This document shows positions 1 through 7,280 of a stretch of 16,481 nucleotides of DNA, in pieces. The translations under genes and the position numbers were made by a program. Source of the stretch: an uncultured Lachnospiraceae bacterium (GTDB taxonomy: Bacteria > Bacillota > Clostridia > Lachnospirales > Lachnospiraceae); NCBI GenBank assembly GCA_910588775.1, contig CAJURH010000043.1, forward strand, positions 1 to 16,481. Reading direction: 5' to 3'. A model generated the notes under the pieces. The model was not told the DNA's origin. It did not search any database and saw only the letters and a program-made list of their open reading frames with translations. The stretch's first letter is position 1. Every line of letters starts with the position of its first letter.

Positions 1-1
1 C

Positions 2-2197
2 ATGAAAGAAGTGCGGGAGGCTGTGGAAGAACTGGGATTTGACCTGAACGTAATCGAGGATCAGGAGCCAGACCCTGCGCTGGGAAATGGCGGTCTGGGG
101 CGGCTTGCCGCATGTTTCCTGGATTCGCTGGCCACATTGGGCTACTGTGCATATGGATGTGGCATCCGTTACCGCTACGGGATGTTTAAGCAGGGGATTA
201 AAGACGGCTATCAGGTGGAGGAGCCGGATAACTGGCTTAAAGATGGTTACCCCTTTGAGCTGCGTCGCCCAGAGTACGCCAAGGAAGTCAGATTTGGCGG
301 TCATGTGCGGGTGGAATACGACGAGGCCACCAAGACCCAGAAGTTCGTTCATGAGAATTATCAGTCTGTACAGGCAGTGCCATATGATATGCCTATTGTG
401 GGATATGACAATGGAATTGTAAACACACTGCGTATCTGGGACGCGCAGCCCATTGTGGATTTCCATCTGGATTCCTTCGACAAAGGGGATTACCGCAAGG
501 CGGTGGAACAGGAGAATCTGGCCCGGAACATTGTGGAAGTGCTCTATCCCAACGACAACCATTATGCGGGAAAGGAACTGCGGCTGAAACAGCAGTATTT
601 CTTCATTTCCGCCAGCGTACAGGCGGCTATTGCAAAATATAAGAGGAAACATGGCGACATCCGCAAGTTTTATGAGAAAGCCACGTTCCAGATGAACGAT
701 ACCCATCCAACGGTAGCTGTGGCGGAACTGATGCGGATTCTGTTGGATGAGGAAGGACTCAACTGGGATGAGGCGTGGGAGGTGACCACCAAGACCTGCG
801 CATACACCAACCATACCATTATGTCCGAAGCGTTGGAAAAATGGCCCATCGAGCTGTTTTCCAGACTGTTGCCCAGGATTTACCAGATTATTGAGGAAAT
901 CAACCGCCGTTTCATTCTGGATATTGAGAAGAAGTATCCAGGAAATCATGAAAAAGTGCGCAAGATGGCCATTATATACGATGGACAGGTGAAGATGGCG
1001 CATCTGGCCATTGCGGCAGGCTATTCCGTCAACGGGGTGGCAAGGCTGCATACCGAAATCCTAAAGAAACAGGAGTTGAAGGATTTCTACGAAATGATGC
1101 CTGAGAAATTTAATAATAAGACAAATGGCATCACACAGAGGCGTTTCCTGCTTCACGGCAATCCACTTCTGGCGGATTGGGTGACAAAATACATTGGCGA
1201 CGAGTGGATCACCGATTTAAGCCAGATTCAGAAGTTGAAAATCTATGCGGATGATGAGAAAGCGCAGCAGGAATTTCTCAATATTAAATACCAGAACAAA
1301 CTGCGTCTGGCCAAATATATCCAGGAACACAACGGCATAGAGGTAGATCCCCGTTCTATCTTCGACGTGCAGGTAAAACGTCTCCACGAGTACAAACGCC
1401 AGCTTCTGAATATCCTGCATGTGATGTACCTGTATAACCAGATCAAAGCGCATCCGGAAATGGAGTTCTATCCCAGAACATTTATTTTTGGAGCCAAGGC
1501 TTCTGCGGCGTACCACAGAGCTAAGCTGATTATTAAACTGATTAACTCCGTGGCGGACAGGATTAATAACGACGCGTCCATCAAGGGCAAAATCAAAGTG
1601 GTATTCATTGAAAACTACCGGGTGTCCAACGCGGAAATGATTTTCGCGGCGGCAGACGTATCCGAGCAGATTTCCACGGCCAGCAAAGAAGCGTCCGGCA
1701 CTGGAAATATGAAATTCATGTTAAACGGTGCGCTGACGCTGGGCACAATGGACGGGGCCAATGTGGAAATCGTGGAAGAAGTGGGCGAGGAGAATGCTTT
1801 TATCTTCGGGTTGTCCTCTGACGAAGTGATTCATTACGAAAATAAAGGCGGCTATCAGCCTATGGATATCTTCAATCGGGACAATGAGATCCGTCAGGTG
1901 TTGATGCAGCTTATTAATGGGGAGATTGCGCCCAACGATCCAGAGCTTTTCCGGGATATTTACGATTCCCTGTTGAATACAAACAACAGCAATAAAGCGG
2001 ATATGTACTTTATACTGGCAGACTTTAAGTCTTATGCGGAAACCCAGAAGAAAGTGGAAGTGGCTTATAAAGATGAGAAGAGATGGGCAAAAAGCGCTAT
2101 CCTGAACGTGGCATGCAGTGGTAAATTCACCTCAGACCGTACCATCCAGGAATACGTGGATGAGATCTGGCATTTGGATAAAGTGGAAATGAAGTAA
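2..2197 (+). CDS. glgP: Glycogen/alpha-glucan phosphorylase, 5'-truncated by the window edge
   Basis: This cytoplasmic, PLP-dependent GT35 enzyme releases glucose-1-phosphate from the non-reducing ends of glycogen or maltodextrin. The visible 731 residues contain family hallmarks: the near N-terminal block DPALGNGGLGRLAACFLDSLA, the QMNDTHPTVAVAELMRIL block, the VKRLHEYKRQLLN block and, near the end, EASGTGNMKFMLNGALTLGTMDGANVEI, whose GNMK lysine (codon at 1712-1714) is the expected PLP Schiff-base residue. Family members are usually about 800-820 residues, and the DPALGNGGLG block normally sits near residue 125, so roughly 80-100 N-terminal residues lie left of the window. The ATG at position 2 is therefore probably an internal Met, not the true start. 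The C-terminus is complete (TAA at 2195-2197). No frameshift is seen. The call is secure; whether the preferred substrate is glycogen or maltodextrin cannot be told from sequence alone. Confidence 0.97.
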   Translation: MKEVREAVEELGFDLNVIEDQEPDPALGNGGLGRLAACFLDSLATLGYCAYGCGIRYRYGMFKQGIKDGYQVEEPDNWLKDGYPFELRRPEYAKEVRFGGHVRVEYDEATKTQKFVHENYQSVQAVPYDMPIVGYDNGIVNTLRIWDAQPIVDFHLDSFDKGDYRKAVEQENLARNIVEVLYPNDNHYAGKELRLKQQYFFISASVQAAIAKYKRKHGDIRKFYEKATFQMNDTHPTVAVAELMRILLDEEGLNWDEAWEVTTKTCAYTNHTIMSEALEKWPIELFSRLLPRIYQIIEEINRRFILDIEKKYPGNHEKVRKMAIIYDGQVKMAHLAIAAGYSVNGVARLHTEILKKQELKDFYEMMPEKFNNKTNGITQRRFLLHGNPLLADWVTKYIGDEWITDLSQIQKLKIYADDEKAQQEFLNIKYQNKLRLAKYIQEHNGIEVDPRSIFDVQVKRLHEYKRQLLNILHVMYLYNQIKAHPEMEFYPRTFIFGAKASAAYHRAKLIIKLINSVADRINNDASIKGKIKVVFIENYRVSNAEMIFAAADVSEQISTASKEASGTGNMKFMLNGALTLGTMDGANVEIVEEVGEENAFIFGLSSDEVIHYENKGGYQPMDIFNRDNEIRQVLMQLINGEIAPNDPELFRDIYDSLLNTNNSNKADMYFILADFKSYAETQKKVEVAYKDEKRWAKSAILNVACSGKFTSDRTIQEYVDEIWHLDKVEMK

Positions 2198-2428
2198 ACC
2201 GTCAAATGATGGAGCAATGGTGCAAGCGAGCTTACTCATCGTGCTGTCGTTTTCGGGACTATGAATGAAAGACAGCTGTTTTGCGCTATCGCACTCCCAC
2301 AGCTGCACCCGTTATTCACAATTCGGGCTTTCGCCCTACTTGTTCATACGGGTTAGCCCGTCAAATGACAGAGCAATGATGTAAGCAAGCTTACTCATCG
2401 CACTGTCGTTTTCCGGGACTTTCATAGT
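2198..2428 (+). repeat. Intergenic element with two diverged hairpin-forming direct repeats
   Basis: The region between the phosphorylase and the kinase gene has no credible ORF but much structure. Copy 1 (2201-2260) and copy 2 (2360-2420) are direct repeats of about 60 nt differing at seven positions plus one indel. Each is itself an imperfect inverted repeat: copy 2 pairs GACAG, GC, ATGA and GTAAGC with GCTTAC, TCAT, GC and CTGTC around a very short loop, followed by GTTTTCC. Between the copies lie GGGCTTTCGCCC (a 4-bp stem with a tight loop), ACGGGTTAGCCCGT (2349-2362) and the loosely complementary arms around CCCGTTATTCACAA and TTGTTCATACGGG. ACTATGAA (2258-2265) and TTCATAGT (2421-2428) form an outer 8-bp inverted repeat. 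The element could be a dispersed repeat, a terminator array for the phosphorylase transcript, or a structured RNA. I do not recognise it as a named family. Confidence 0.6.
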
Positions 2429-2452
2429 AAATTTATAGAAAATTTAGAGATG

Positions 2453-2512
2453 AAATCCCCCTTCTATGCTATAATGTCTGTAGTGTCTAGACAGAGCATG
2501 GAAGGGGGATTT
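2453..2512 (+). promoter_or_regulatory. Kinase promoter inside a long dyad that also contains the Shine-Dalgarno
   Basis: An extended -10 element TGCTATAAT lies at 2467-2475; the -35 region (about 2447-2452) is weak. The promoter is embedded in an inverted repeat: AAATCCCCCTTCTATGCT (2453-2470) is complementary to AGCATGGAAGGGGGATTT (2495-2512) at 17 of 18 positions, the exception being a G-T wobble. The right arm carries the GGAAGGGGG ribosome binding site of the kinase gene and is followed by TTTTATG. A perfect 10-bp palindrome, TGTCTAGACA (2484-2493), sits in the middle. A transcript starting at this promoter would lack the left arm. A read-through transcript from glgP would contain both arms and could hide the ribosome binding site or terminate. 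The dyad is directly visible; its function is inferred. Confidence 0.6.
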
Positions 2513-2514
2513 TT

Positions 2515-3678
2515 ATGAAATTACAGACTCGGATTATCGTAGGGTTCCTCATGGTGGTATTGGTGCCAGTGCTTTTGCTCATGGCTACGTTGTATGGATT
2601 TGGGCAGATACAGGCTGTTCAGGGAGCGAAAGAACACACGACGGAGTCCCCCTATGACTTGTCTATTGTGGAATCCAATGAAAGCACGGCCAGAGTGCAA
2701 CTGATGACCAAAGACGTGTTATTTGTGGTTCTGGTGATTATGATATTCACCAGTCTTACCGTGGGTTCCTGGATTTACCGAAGCGTAGCTGCGCCTTTGG
2801 TGAAGTTAAAACGGGCCACCAACAACATTAAGGAAGGCAATCTGGACTTTACTATGGATGTGGAAGGCAATGATGAATTTGCCGAATTGTGCCAGGATTT
2901 TGAGGAAATGCGCAAACGACTGAAGCAGTCCACAGAGGAGAAGATTGTCCTGGACAAAGAAAACAAAGAATTGATCAGTAACATATCTCATGATCTGAAA
3001 ACGCCCATCACGGCGGTGAAAGGTTATGTGGAGGGGATTATGGATGGCGTGGCGGACACGCCGGAGAAGATGGACCGGTATATCCGCACCATCTATAATA
3101 AGACAACGGAGATGGACCATCTGATCAATGAATTGACATTCTATTCCAAGATTGACACCAACCGGATTCCGTATACATTCAGCAAAATTCGCGTAAACGA
3201 TTACTTCAACGATTGTGCGGAAGAGCTGGAACTTGAGTTGGAGGTGAAGGGCATTGAGCTTGTCTACGCCAATTATGTGGGCGAAGATGTGGTCATTATA
3301 GCGGACGGCGAGCAGTTGGGCCGGGTGGTGAATAATATTATCAGCAATTCTATAAAATATATGAACAAAAGTCATGGAATCATTCAACTGCGGATCAAGG
3401 ATGTGGGTGACTTTATTCAGGTGGAGATAGAGGACAACGGCAAAGGAATCGCCGCAAAAGATTTGACATACATTTTTGACAGATTTTACCGGACAGACGT
3501 ATCCCGGAATTCATCCAAAGGGGGCAGCGGGATTGGCCTGTCCATTGTGAAAAAGATTATGGAAGACCATGGAGGAAAGGTGTGGGCCACCAGCAGGGAA
3601 GGCATCGGCACCATTATGTACTTTGTGCTTAGAAAATACCAGGAGGTACCATTGGATGAGCAAAATTCTGATTATTGA
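2515..3678 (+). CDS. Membrane sensor histidine kinase (two-component system)
   Basis: A 387-residue HisKA-type sensor kinase. TM1 is about residues 7-29 and TM2 about 68-88, enclosing a short external loop of about 38 residues, too small for a typical folded ligand-binding domain, so sensing may be intramembrane or through a partner. A HAMP linker follows (about 89-141), then the phospho-acceptor H-box NISHDLKTPITAVKGYVEGI with His159, and an HATPase_c domain with N-box (NNIISNSIKYM), G1 (DNGKGIAAKD), F-box (FDRFYR) and G2 (GGSGIGLSIV). It is the membrane partner of the response regulator at 3656. The start is fixed by the GGAAGGGGG ribosome binding site just upstream. The 3' end overlaps the regulator gene by 23 nt, which suggests translational coupling. 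Kinase-before-regulator is the less common gene order. The signal is unknown. Confidence 0.95.
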   Translation: MKLQTRIIVGFLMVVLVPVLLLMATLYGFGQIQAVQGAKEHTTESPYDLSIVESNESTARVQLMTKDVLFVVLVIMIFTSLTVGSWIYRSVAAPLVKLKRATNNIKEGNLDFTMDVEGNDEFAELCQDFEEMRKRLKQSTEEKIVLDKENKELISNISHDLKTPITAVKGYVEGIMDGVADTPEKMDRYIRTIYNKTTEMDHLINELTFYSKIDTNRIPYTFSKIRVNDYFNDCAEELELELEVKGIELVYANYVGEDVVIIADGEQLGRVVNNIISNSIKYMNKSHGIIQLRIKDVGDFIQVEIEDNGKGIAAKDLTYIFDRFYRTDVSRNSSKGGSGIGLSIVKKIMEDHGGKVWATSREGIGTIMYFVLRKYQEVPLDEQNSDY

Positions 3679-4345
3679 AGATGAGGAGGCCATTGCGGAT
3701 TTGGAAAAAGACTATCTGGAGCTCAGCGGCTTTGAGGTGGAGATTGCCAACCGGGGCGACTTGGGACTTCAGATGTCTCTGGAAGGGGACTTCAACTTGA
3801 TTATACTGGACCTGATGCTTCCTGAGGTGGACGGCTTCGAGATATGCAGGCGTGTCAGAGGTTCTCAGAACACGCCAATCATCATGGTTTCCGCTAAGAA
3901 GGACGACATTGACAAAATACGGGGGTTGGGTCTGGGAGCCGATGATTATATGACCAAGCCCTTTAGTCCCAGTGAACTGGTGGCACGCGTAAAAGCGCAT
4001 CTGGAGAGATACAATCGTCTGACGCACAGTGGCGTTCCCCAGAACGACATTGTGGAAATCCGGGGAATTAAGATTGACAAAACCGCCAGGCGGGTTTGGG
4101 TTAACGGAGAGGAGACCACATTTACAACCAAAGAATTCGACCTGCTCACTTTTCTGGCGCAAAATCCCAACCGGGTGTTTACAAAAGAAGAATTATTTCG
4201 GGAAATCTGGGACATGGAATCCGTGGGAGACATTGCCACGGTAACGGTTCATATTAAGAAGATTCGTGAAAAAATAGAGTTCAATACGGCTAAGCCCCAA
4301 TACATCGAAACGATATGGGGGGTGGGGTATAGGTTTAAAGTTTAG
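3656..4345 (+). CDS. OmpR/PhoB-family response regulator
   Basis: A 229-residue DNA-binding response regulator. The receiver domain (residues 1-120) has the acidic pocket E8/D9, phospho-acceptor Asp52 in LIILDLMLPEVDGFE, Ser79 in MVSAKKDD and Lys101 in DDYMTKPFSP. The C-terminal winged helix (about 130-229) has the TTKEFDLLTFLAQNPNRVFTKEELF recognition region, the TVTVHIKKIREKI helix and the closing ETIWGVGYRFKV. The open frame extends upstream to 3569, but AGGAGG at 3641-3646 is correctly spaced for the ATG at 3656, and the protein then begins with the typical MSKILIIEDEEAI. It starts inside the kinase gene, overlapping it by 23 nt. Phosphorylation by the upstream kinase is inferred from this pairing. 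Targets are unknown. Confidence 0.95.
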   Translation: MSKILIIEDEEAIADLEKDYLELSGFEVEIANRGDLGLQMSLEGDFNLIILDLMLPEVDGFEICRRVRGSQNTPIIMVSAKKDDIDKIRGLGLGADDYMTKPFSPSELVARVKAHLERYNRLTHSGVPQNDIVEIRGIKIDKTARRVWVNGEETTFTTKEFDLLTFLAQNPNRVFTKEELFREIWDMESVGDIATVTVHIKKIREKIEFNTAKPQYIETIWGVGYRFKV

Positions 4346-4369
4346 GATTAACATACATTTACTTACAGA

Positions 4370-4404
4370 GGCAGAGGTAAGCATGCTTATCCCTGTCTTT
4401 TTTT
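4370..4404 (+). terminator. Rho-independent terminator of the two-component operon
   Basis: GGCAGAGGTAAGCA pairs with TGCTTATCCCTGTC as a 14-bp imperfect hairpin (two G-U wobbles, one A-C mismatch) built around the palindrome TAAGCATGCTTA. It is followed directly by a run of seven T. It lies 25 nt after the regulator stop codon. Confidence 0.88.
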
Positions 4405-4704
4405 GCGTTAAGAAAAAACTAAAAATAAATTTAAGTTTTCGAGAATTTTATGGCGCTGCGGCAGCGCAATTTAGGGATTAGGCTTATAATCTCATGGCCC
4501 ATATGTGCATGGAAGCGCAAGGGCAGACCAGGAACGTTGGTCACAGTGGAGTTTAACGTATATGGCGCTACAAGAGAATTCATAAGAAAACATTTTATTG
4601 ATAGACAGTTTCTACCATTTATGATGAGATATGTGTTAAAATAAGATAAATATGAGAAAAATTGTGGGCCGATTTTTCCAGATCGGACAGTTAGAAGGTG
4701 AAAT
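4405..4704 (+). other. 300-nt intergenic region with small hairpins and a doubtful 64-codon ORF
   Basis: This stretch between the two-component terminator and ade has no recognised gene. GCGCTGCGGCAGCGC (4454-4468) is a perfect 6-bp stem with a 3-nt loop; GACCAGGAACGTTGGTC (about 4526-4542) and CCGATTTTTCCAGATCGG (about 4668-4685, just before the ade ribosome binding site) are further small hairpins. An isolated TATAAT lies at 4485-4490 without a matching -35. An ATG-initiated frame of 64 codons covers 4450-4644 (begins MALRQRNLGIRL, ends MMRYVLK) but has no ribosome binding site and resembles no family I know, so it is not called as a gene. Confidence 0.4.
4634..4642 (+). promoter_or_regulatory. 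Possible extended -10 element for ade
   Basis: TGTTAAAAT matches an extended -10 (TGnTAtAAT with one difference) about 63 nt before the ade start. No convincing -35 hexamer is seen at the right distance, so this is a weak candidate. Confidence 0.3.
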
Positions 4705-6402
4705 ATGCGGATATTATTGAAAAATGGAACCGTTATCAATGTGTTTACGGGTGAGACGGAACAAGCGCATGTGTTAATTGAGGATGAGAAAATCATTGGA
4801 GTAGGGGACTCTTATACTGATGAAGATGCGCGGGAAGTCCGGGATGTGCAGGGAAAATATATTTGTCCCGGCTTCATGGACGGGCATATTCATATCGAGA
4901 GCTCTATGCTTACGCCTCCAGAGTTCGCCCGGGCGGTAATTGCCCACGGAACTACGTCCGTGGTGGCAGACCCCCATGAGATTGCAAATGTCTGCGGAAA
5001 GGCGGGGATTCGTTATATGTTGGAGGCCAGTGAAAATATTCCCATGACAATATACATTATGCTGCCTTCTTGCGTGTCGGCCACCCGTTTCGATGAGTCG
5101 GGGGCGGTTCTGGTGGCGGAGGATCTGGAGTCTTTTTATTCCCATCCGCGGGTTCTCGGTCTGGCGGAAGTGATGGATTATCCCGGCGTGATTGCGGAAG
5201 ACAAGGAAATCCTGAAGAAAATCCGCGCAGCAAGAGAGCACGGGCTGACTGTCAATGGCCACGCGCCGCTGCTCTCCGGCAAAAAATTGGATCAATACAT
5301 CGCCGCAGGTATTGGAGACGATCACGAATGTTCTTCGGCTGAGGAAGCCAGAGAACGCATTCGCAAAGGCCAACGGGTGATGATCCGCCAGGGCACGGCC
5401 GCGCAAAATTTGCAGGCGTTGCTGCCTTTATTTGAGGAGCCGTGGGCGCATCGCTGTCTACTGGTCAGCGATGACAAGCATCCGGCCGATTTGCTGAAAA
5501 AGGGACATATAGACGATGCCATACGCCAGGCTGTCCGCGCCGGGAAAAACCCAATTACGGGCATCCGCATGGCCACACTATGGGCGGCGGAGTGTTTTGG
5601 CTTGAGAAATGTGGGCGCCACCGCACCGGGATATATGGCGGATCTCCTCGTATTGGATGATTTAGCCAAAATCAAAATTCGCGATGTATATTGCAGAGGA
5701 CGCCGCGTTGTGGAAAATGGATGGCTGTTGCCTTGGCAGGAGTCGCATATCCGGCCGGATTTGGATCGGGCGGTGCGAAATTCCTTTCATCTGGATGCGC
5801 TGTCAGAGGATGATTTTCATATCCCATATTTCGGCGTGCATATGTGCCGCGTCATTCGTCTGATTGCCCGCCAGCTAATCACAGAGGAATGGGACGCTGA
5901 TATTGATTTTCAAAAAGACAACGGCATTGATTTGGAGCGGGACATTCTCAAAATAGCCGTGGTGGAGCGTCATAAGCGTACGGGACACAAAGGGCTGGGT
6001 TTCATCTGCGGTACAGGCATGAAGCAGGGGGCAGCGGCCTCTTCTGTTGCCCATGACTCTCACAATCTGATTCTTATTGGGACAAATGAACGGGACATGG
6101 CGCTGGCGGGAAACCGCGTCCGGGAAATGGGCGGGGGCTGCACAGTGGCCTTGAATGGGGAAATAATCTCGGAAATGCCCTTGCCGATTGGCGGCGTGAT
6201 GTCCGATTGTTCGGCTGCTGCGGTGGCGGATCAAAATGAGCGGCTTAGGCAGAGCGTTCACCTTCTGGGCGTTCCCCAGGAGTTGGAGTTATTTATGTCC
6301 ATGGCCTTTGTCAGCCTCCCGGTTATTCCACACATGAAGATGACCACAAGAGGACTTGTGGATGTGAATAATCAGAAACTGGTCTCATTAAAGTGTGACT
6401 GA
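4705..6402 (+). CDS. ade: Adenine deaminase
   Basis: A 565-residue cytoplasmic metal-dependent enzyme that hydrolyses adenine to hypoxanthine and ammonia in purine salvage (EC 3.5.4.2, amidohydrolase superfamily). The barrel begins at CPGFMDGHIHIESSML with metal-binding His61/His63, followed by VADPHEIANVCG (His91), LAEVMDYPGV (Glu154), VNGHAPLLSGKKL (His186), GIGDDHECS (His207) and LVSDDKHPADL (Asp256/Asp257). The C-terminal domain specific to this family is present: AVVERHKRTGHKGLGFICGTGMKQGAAASSVAHDSHNLILIGTN. Length and all blocks fit the Bacillus/Clostridia enzyme. An AAGGTG ribosome binding site (4695-4700) supports the start. Its last 31 nt overlap the 3' end of the convergent gene on the minus strand, with no terminator between them. 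Confidence 0.96.
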   Translation: MRILLKNGTVINVFTGETEQAHVLIEDEKIIGVGDSYTDEDAREVRDVQGKYICPGFMDGHIHIESSMLTPPEFARAVIAHGTTSVVADPHEIANVCGKAGIRYMLEASENIPMTIYIMLPSCVSATRFDESGAVLVAEDLESFYSHPRVLGLAEVMDYPGVIAEDKEILKKIRAAREHGLTVNGHAPLLSGKKLDQYIAAGIGDDHECSSAEEARERIRKGQRVMIRQGTAAQNLQALLPLFEEPWAHRCLLVSDDKHPADLLKKGHIDDAIRQAVRAGKNPITGIRMATLWAAECFGLRNVGATAPGYMADLLVLDDLAKIKIRDVYCRGRRVVENGWLLPWQESHIRPDLDRAVRNSFHLDALSEDDFHIPYFGVHMCRVIRLIARQLITEEWDADIDFQKDNGIDLERDILKIAVVERHKRTGHKGLGFICGTGMKQGAAASSVAHDSHNLILIGTNERDMALAGNRVREMGGGCTVALNGEIISEMPLPIGGVMSDCSAAAVADQNERLRQSVHLLGVPQELELFMSMAFVSLPVIPHMKMTTRGLVDVNNQKLVSLKCD

Positions 6403-6884
6403 AGAATCTGGCGCCAGCTCTCAGCAAGCCGTTCCAGAGAATAGGCGGCGTTGGCCGGGCTGGTGGAAGGCAGCCCGATGATGTCCATGTGGGTCTGGGG
6501 TTTTTGGTATTTGTCGTACAATTTCTGGGCGGTCTTTCCGTTGGCGTAGATTTGCGTAATGGAACTGTTTTCCAATATACAGGACAGATCCGAGGGAACG
6601 ACGTTCTTGATGCTGCTGTCACTGGAGCCTGTGATTTCACAGCTCTGGATAACGTCCCAAATGGCGATGCCGTTTTTCAGCAGCATTTCCTTCTTTTCAG
6701 GAATGGTCCCGGGGATTGGCCAGTTACACAGCAGGGCCAGCAGTTTCCAGAAACGGTTTTGGGGATGACCATAGTAGAAGTGCGTTTCTCTGGATTTTAC
6801 AGAAGGGAATGTGCCCAGAATCAGGACTTTGGAATCTTTATTGTACACCGGGGCAAACTCATGGCGTTCCAGCTTGCTTTCCAT
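6372..6884 (-). CDS. DNA-deoxyinosine (hypoxanthine-DNA) glycosylase, UDG superfamily
   Basis: A 170-residue base-excision repair glycosylase of the uracil-DNA-glycosylase fold, in the group annotated as DNA-deoxyinosine glycosylase; it excises hypoxanthine formed by deamination of adenine in DNA. Motif 1 is LILGTFPSVKSRETHFYYGHPQNRFW (about residues 21-46), including GTFPS and the GHPQNRFW block. NGIAIWDVIQSCE follows (71-83), and the C-terminal GLPSTSPANA (137-146) replaces the usual UDG HPS-type loop. An upstream ATG at 6908 is in frame, but AAAGGAG on the minus strand at 6892-6898 is correctly spaced for the ATG at 6884 (start MESKLERHEFAP), which is chosen. It is convergent with ade and overlaps it by 31 nt. 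The subgroup call rests on motif recall, so exact substrate preference is less certain than the fold. Confidence 0.88.
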   Translation of the reverse strand: MESKLERHEFAPVYNKDSKVLILGTFPSVKSRETHFYYGHPQNRFWKLLALLCNWPIPGTIPEKKEMLLKNGIAIWDVIQSCEITGSSDSSIKNVVPSDLSCILENSSITQIYANGKTAQKLYDKYQKPQTHMDIIGLPSTSPANAAYSLERLAESWRQILQSHFNETSF

Positions 6885-6947
6885 CTTGCGTCTCCTTTCA
6901 AATGGCAAAAGAATATATCTGGTTATGAAATAGGCATTTTGTTATGC

Positions 6948-6985
6948 AAGAAAGCCGTTATCGTTTTTGCGACAACGGCTTTCTT
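6948..6985 (-). terminator. Terminator of the rpsF-ssb-rpsR operon
   Basis: AAGAAAGCCGTT (6948-6959) and AACGGCTTTCTT (6974-6985) form a perfect 12-bp stem with a small extra TCG/CGA pairing in the loop. It lies 18 nt past the rpsR stop codon. The minus-strand tail is only weakly T-rich, and the hairpin could also stop plus-strand transcripts. Confidence 0.82.
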
Positions 6986-7002
6986 CTATCTTGACAATAA
7001 GA

Positions 7003-7266
7003 TTAATCCTGGATATAGGGCATGATTGCCATATGGCGGGCGCGCTTGATAGCGACAGTCAAAGCCCTCTGATGTTTTGCGCAGTTTCCGGTTATCCTTC
7101 TGGGGAGGATTTTTCCTCTCTCAGATACATATCTTTTCAGCTTGTTTGCGTCTTTATAACTGATATCGTTGTTTTCCCTACCGCAAAATACGCATACTTT
7201 TCTTCTTCTGCGGCCTCCCCTTTTTTTGTAGGGAGAATCTGGTCTGTTTCCTCTATCGTAAGCCAT
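7003..7266 (-). CDS. rpsR: 30S ribosomal protein S18
   Basis: An 87-residue S18, which binds 16S rRNA in the platform as a heterodimer with S6. The basic N-terminus (PYKKRGGRRRRK) leads into KVCVFCGREN, then YKDANKLKRYVSERGKILPRRITGNCAKHQRALTVAIKRARHMAIMPY, a near-canonical S18 core. The CxxC pair plus the later NCAKH keeps the cysteine/histidine set of the zinc-binding (C+) form of the protein. AAAGGAGG stands just before the start. It is the last gene of the operon, 14 nt after ssb, and is followed by a hairpin terminator. Confidence 0.98.
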   Translation of the reverse strand: MAYDRGNRPDSPYKKRGGRRRRKVCVFCGRENNDISYKDANKLKRYVSERGKILPRRITGNCAKHQRALTVAIKRARHMAIMPYIQD

Positions 7267-7280
7267 TGGTAGTACCTCCT

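Noticed and set aside
2201..2420. The direct repeats were considered as a CRISPR array
   Set aside because: There are only two copies, about 87% identical, around 60 nt long and separated by about 100 nt of structured sequence, with no cas genes.
2806..3387. 193-codon minus-strand frame opposite the histidine kinase gene
   Set aside because: It lies wholly inside a well-supported kinase gene and its translation has no recognisable domain.
4606..4616. CAGTTTCTACC resembles the J2/3 core of purine riboswitches, and lies upstream of a purine gene
   Set aside because: The flanking P1, P2 and P3 helices and the downstream GACTA-type junction are not present at the right spacing, so the match is probably chance.
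4450..4644. 64-codon ATG frame on the plus strand between the two-component operon and ade
   Set aside because: There is no ribosome binding site, it begins inside a perfect hairpin, and the sequence matches no family I know. It is kept only as part of the intergenic description.
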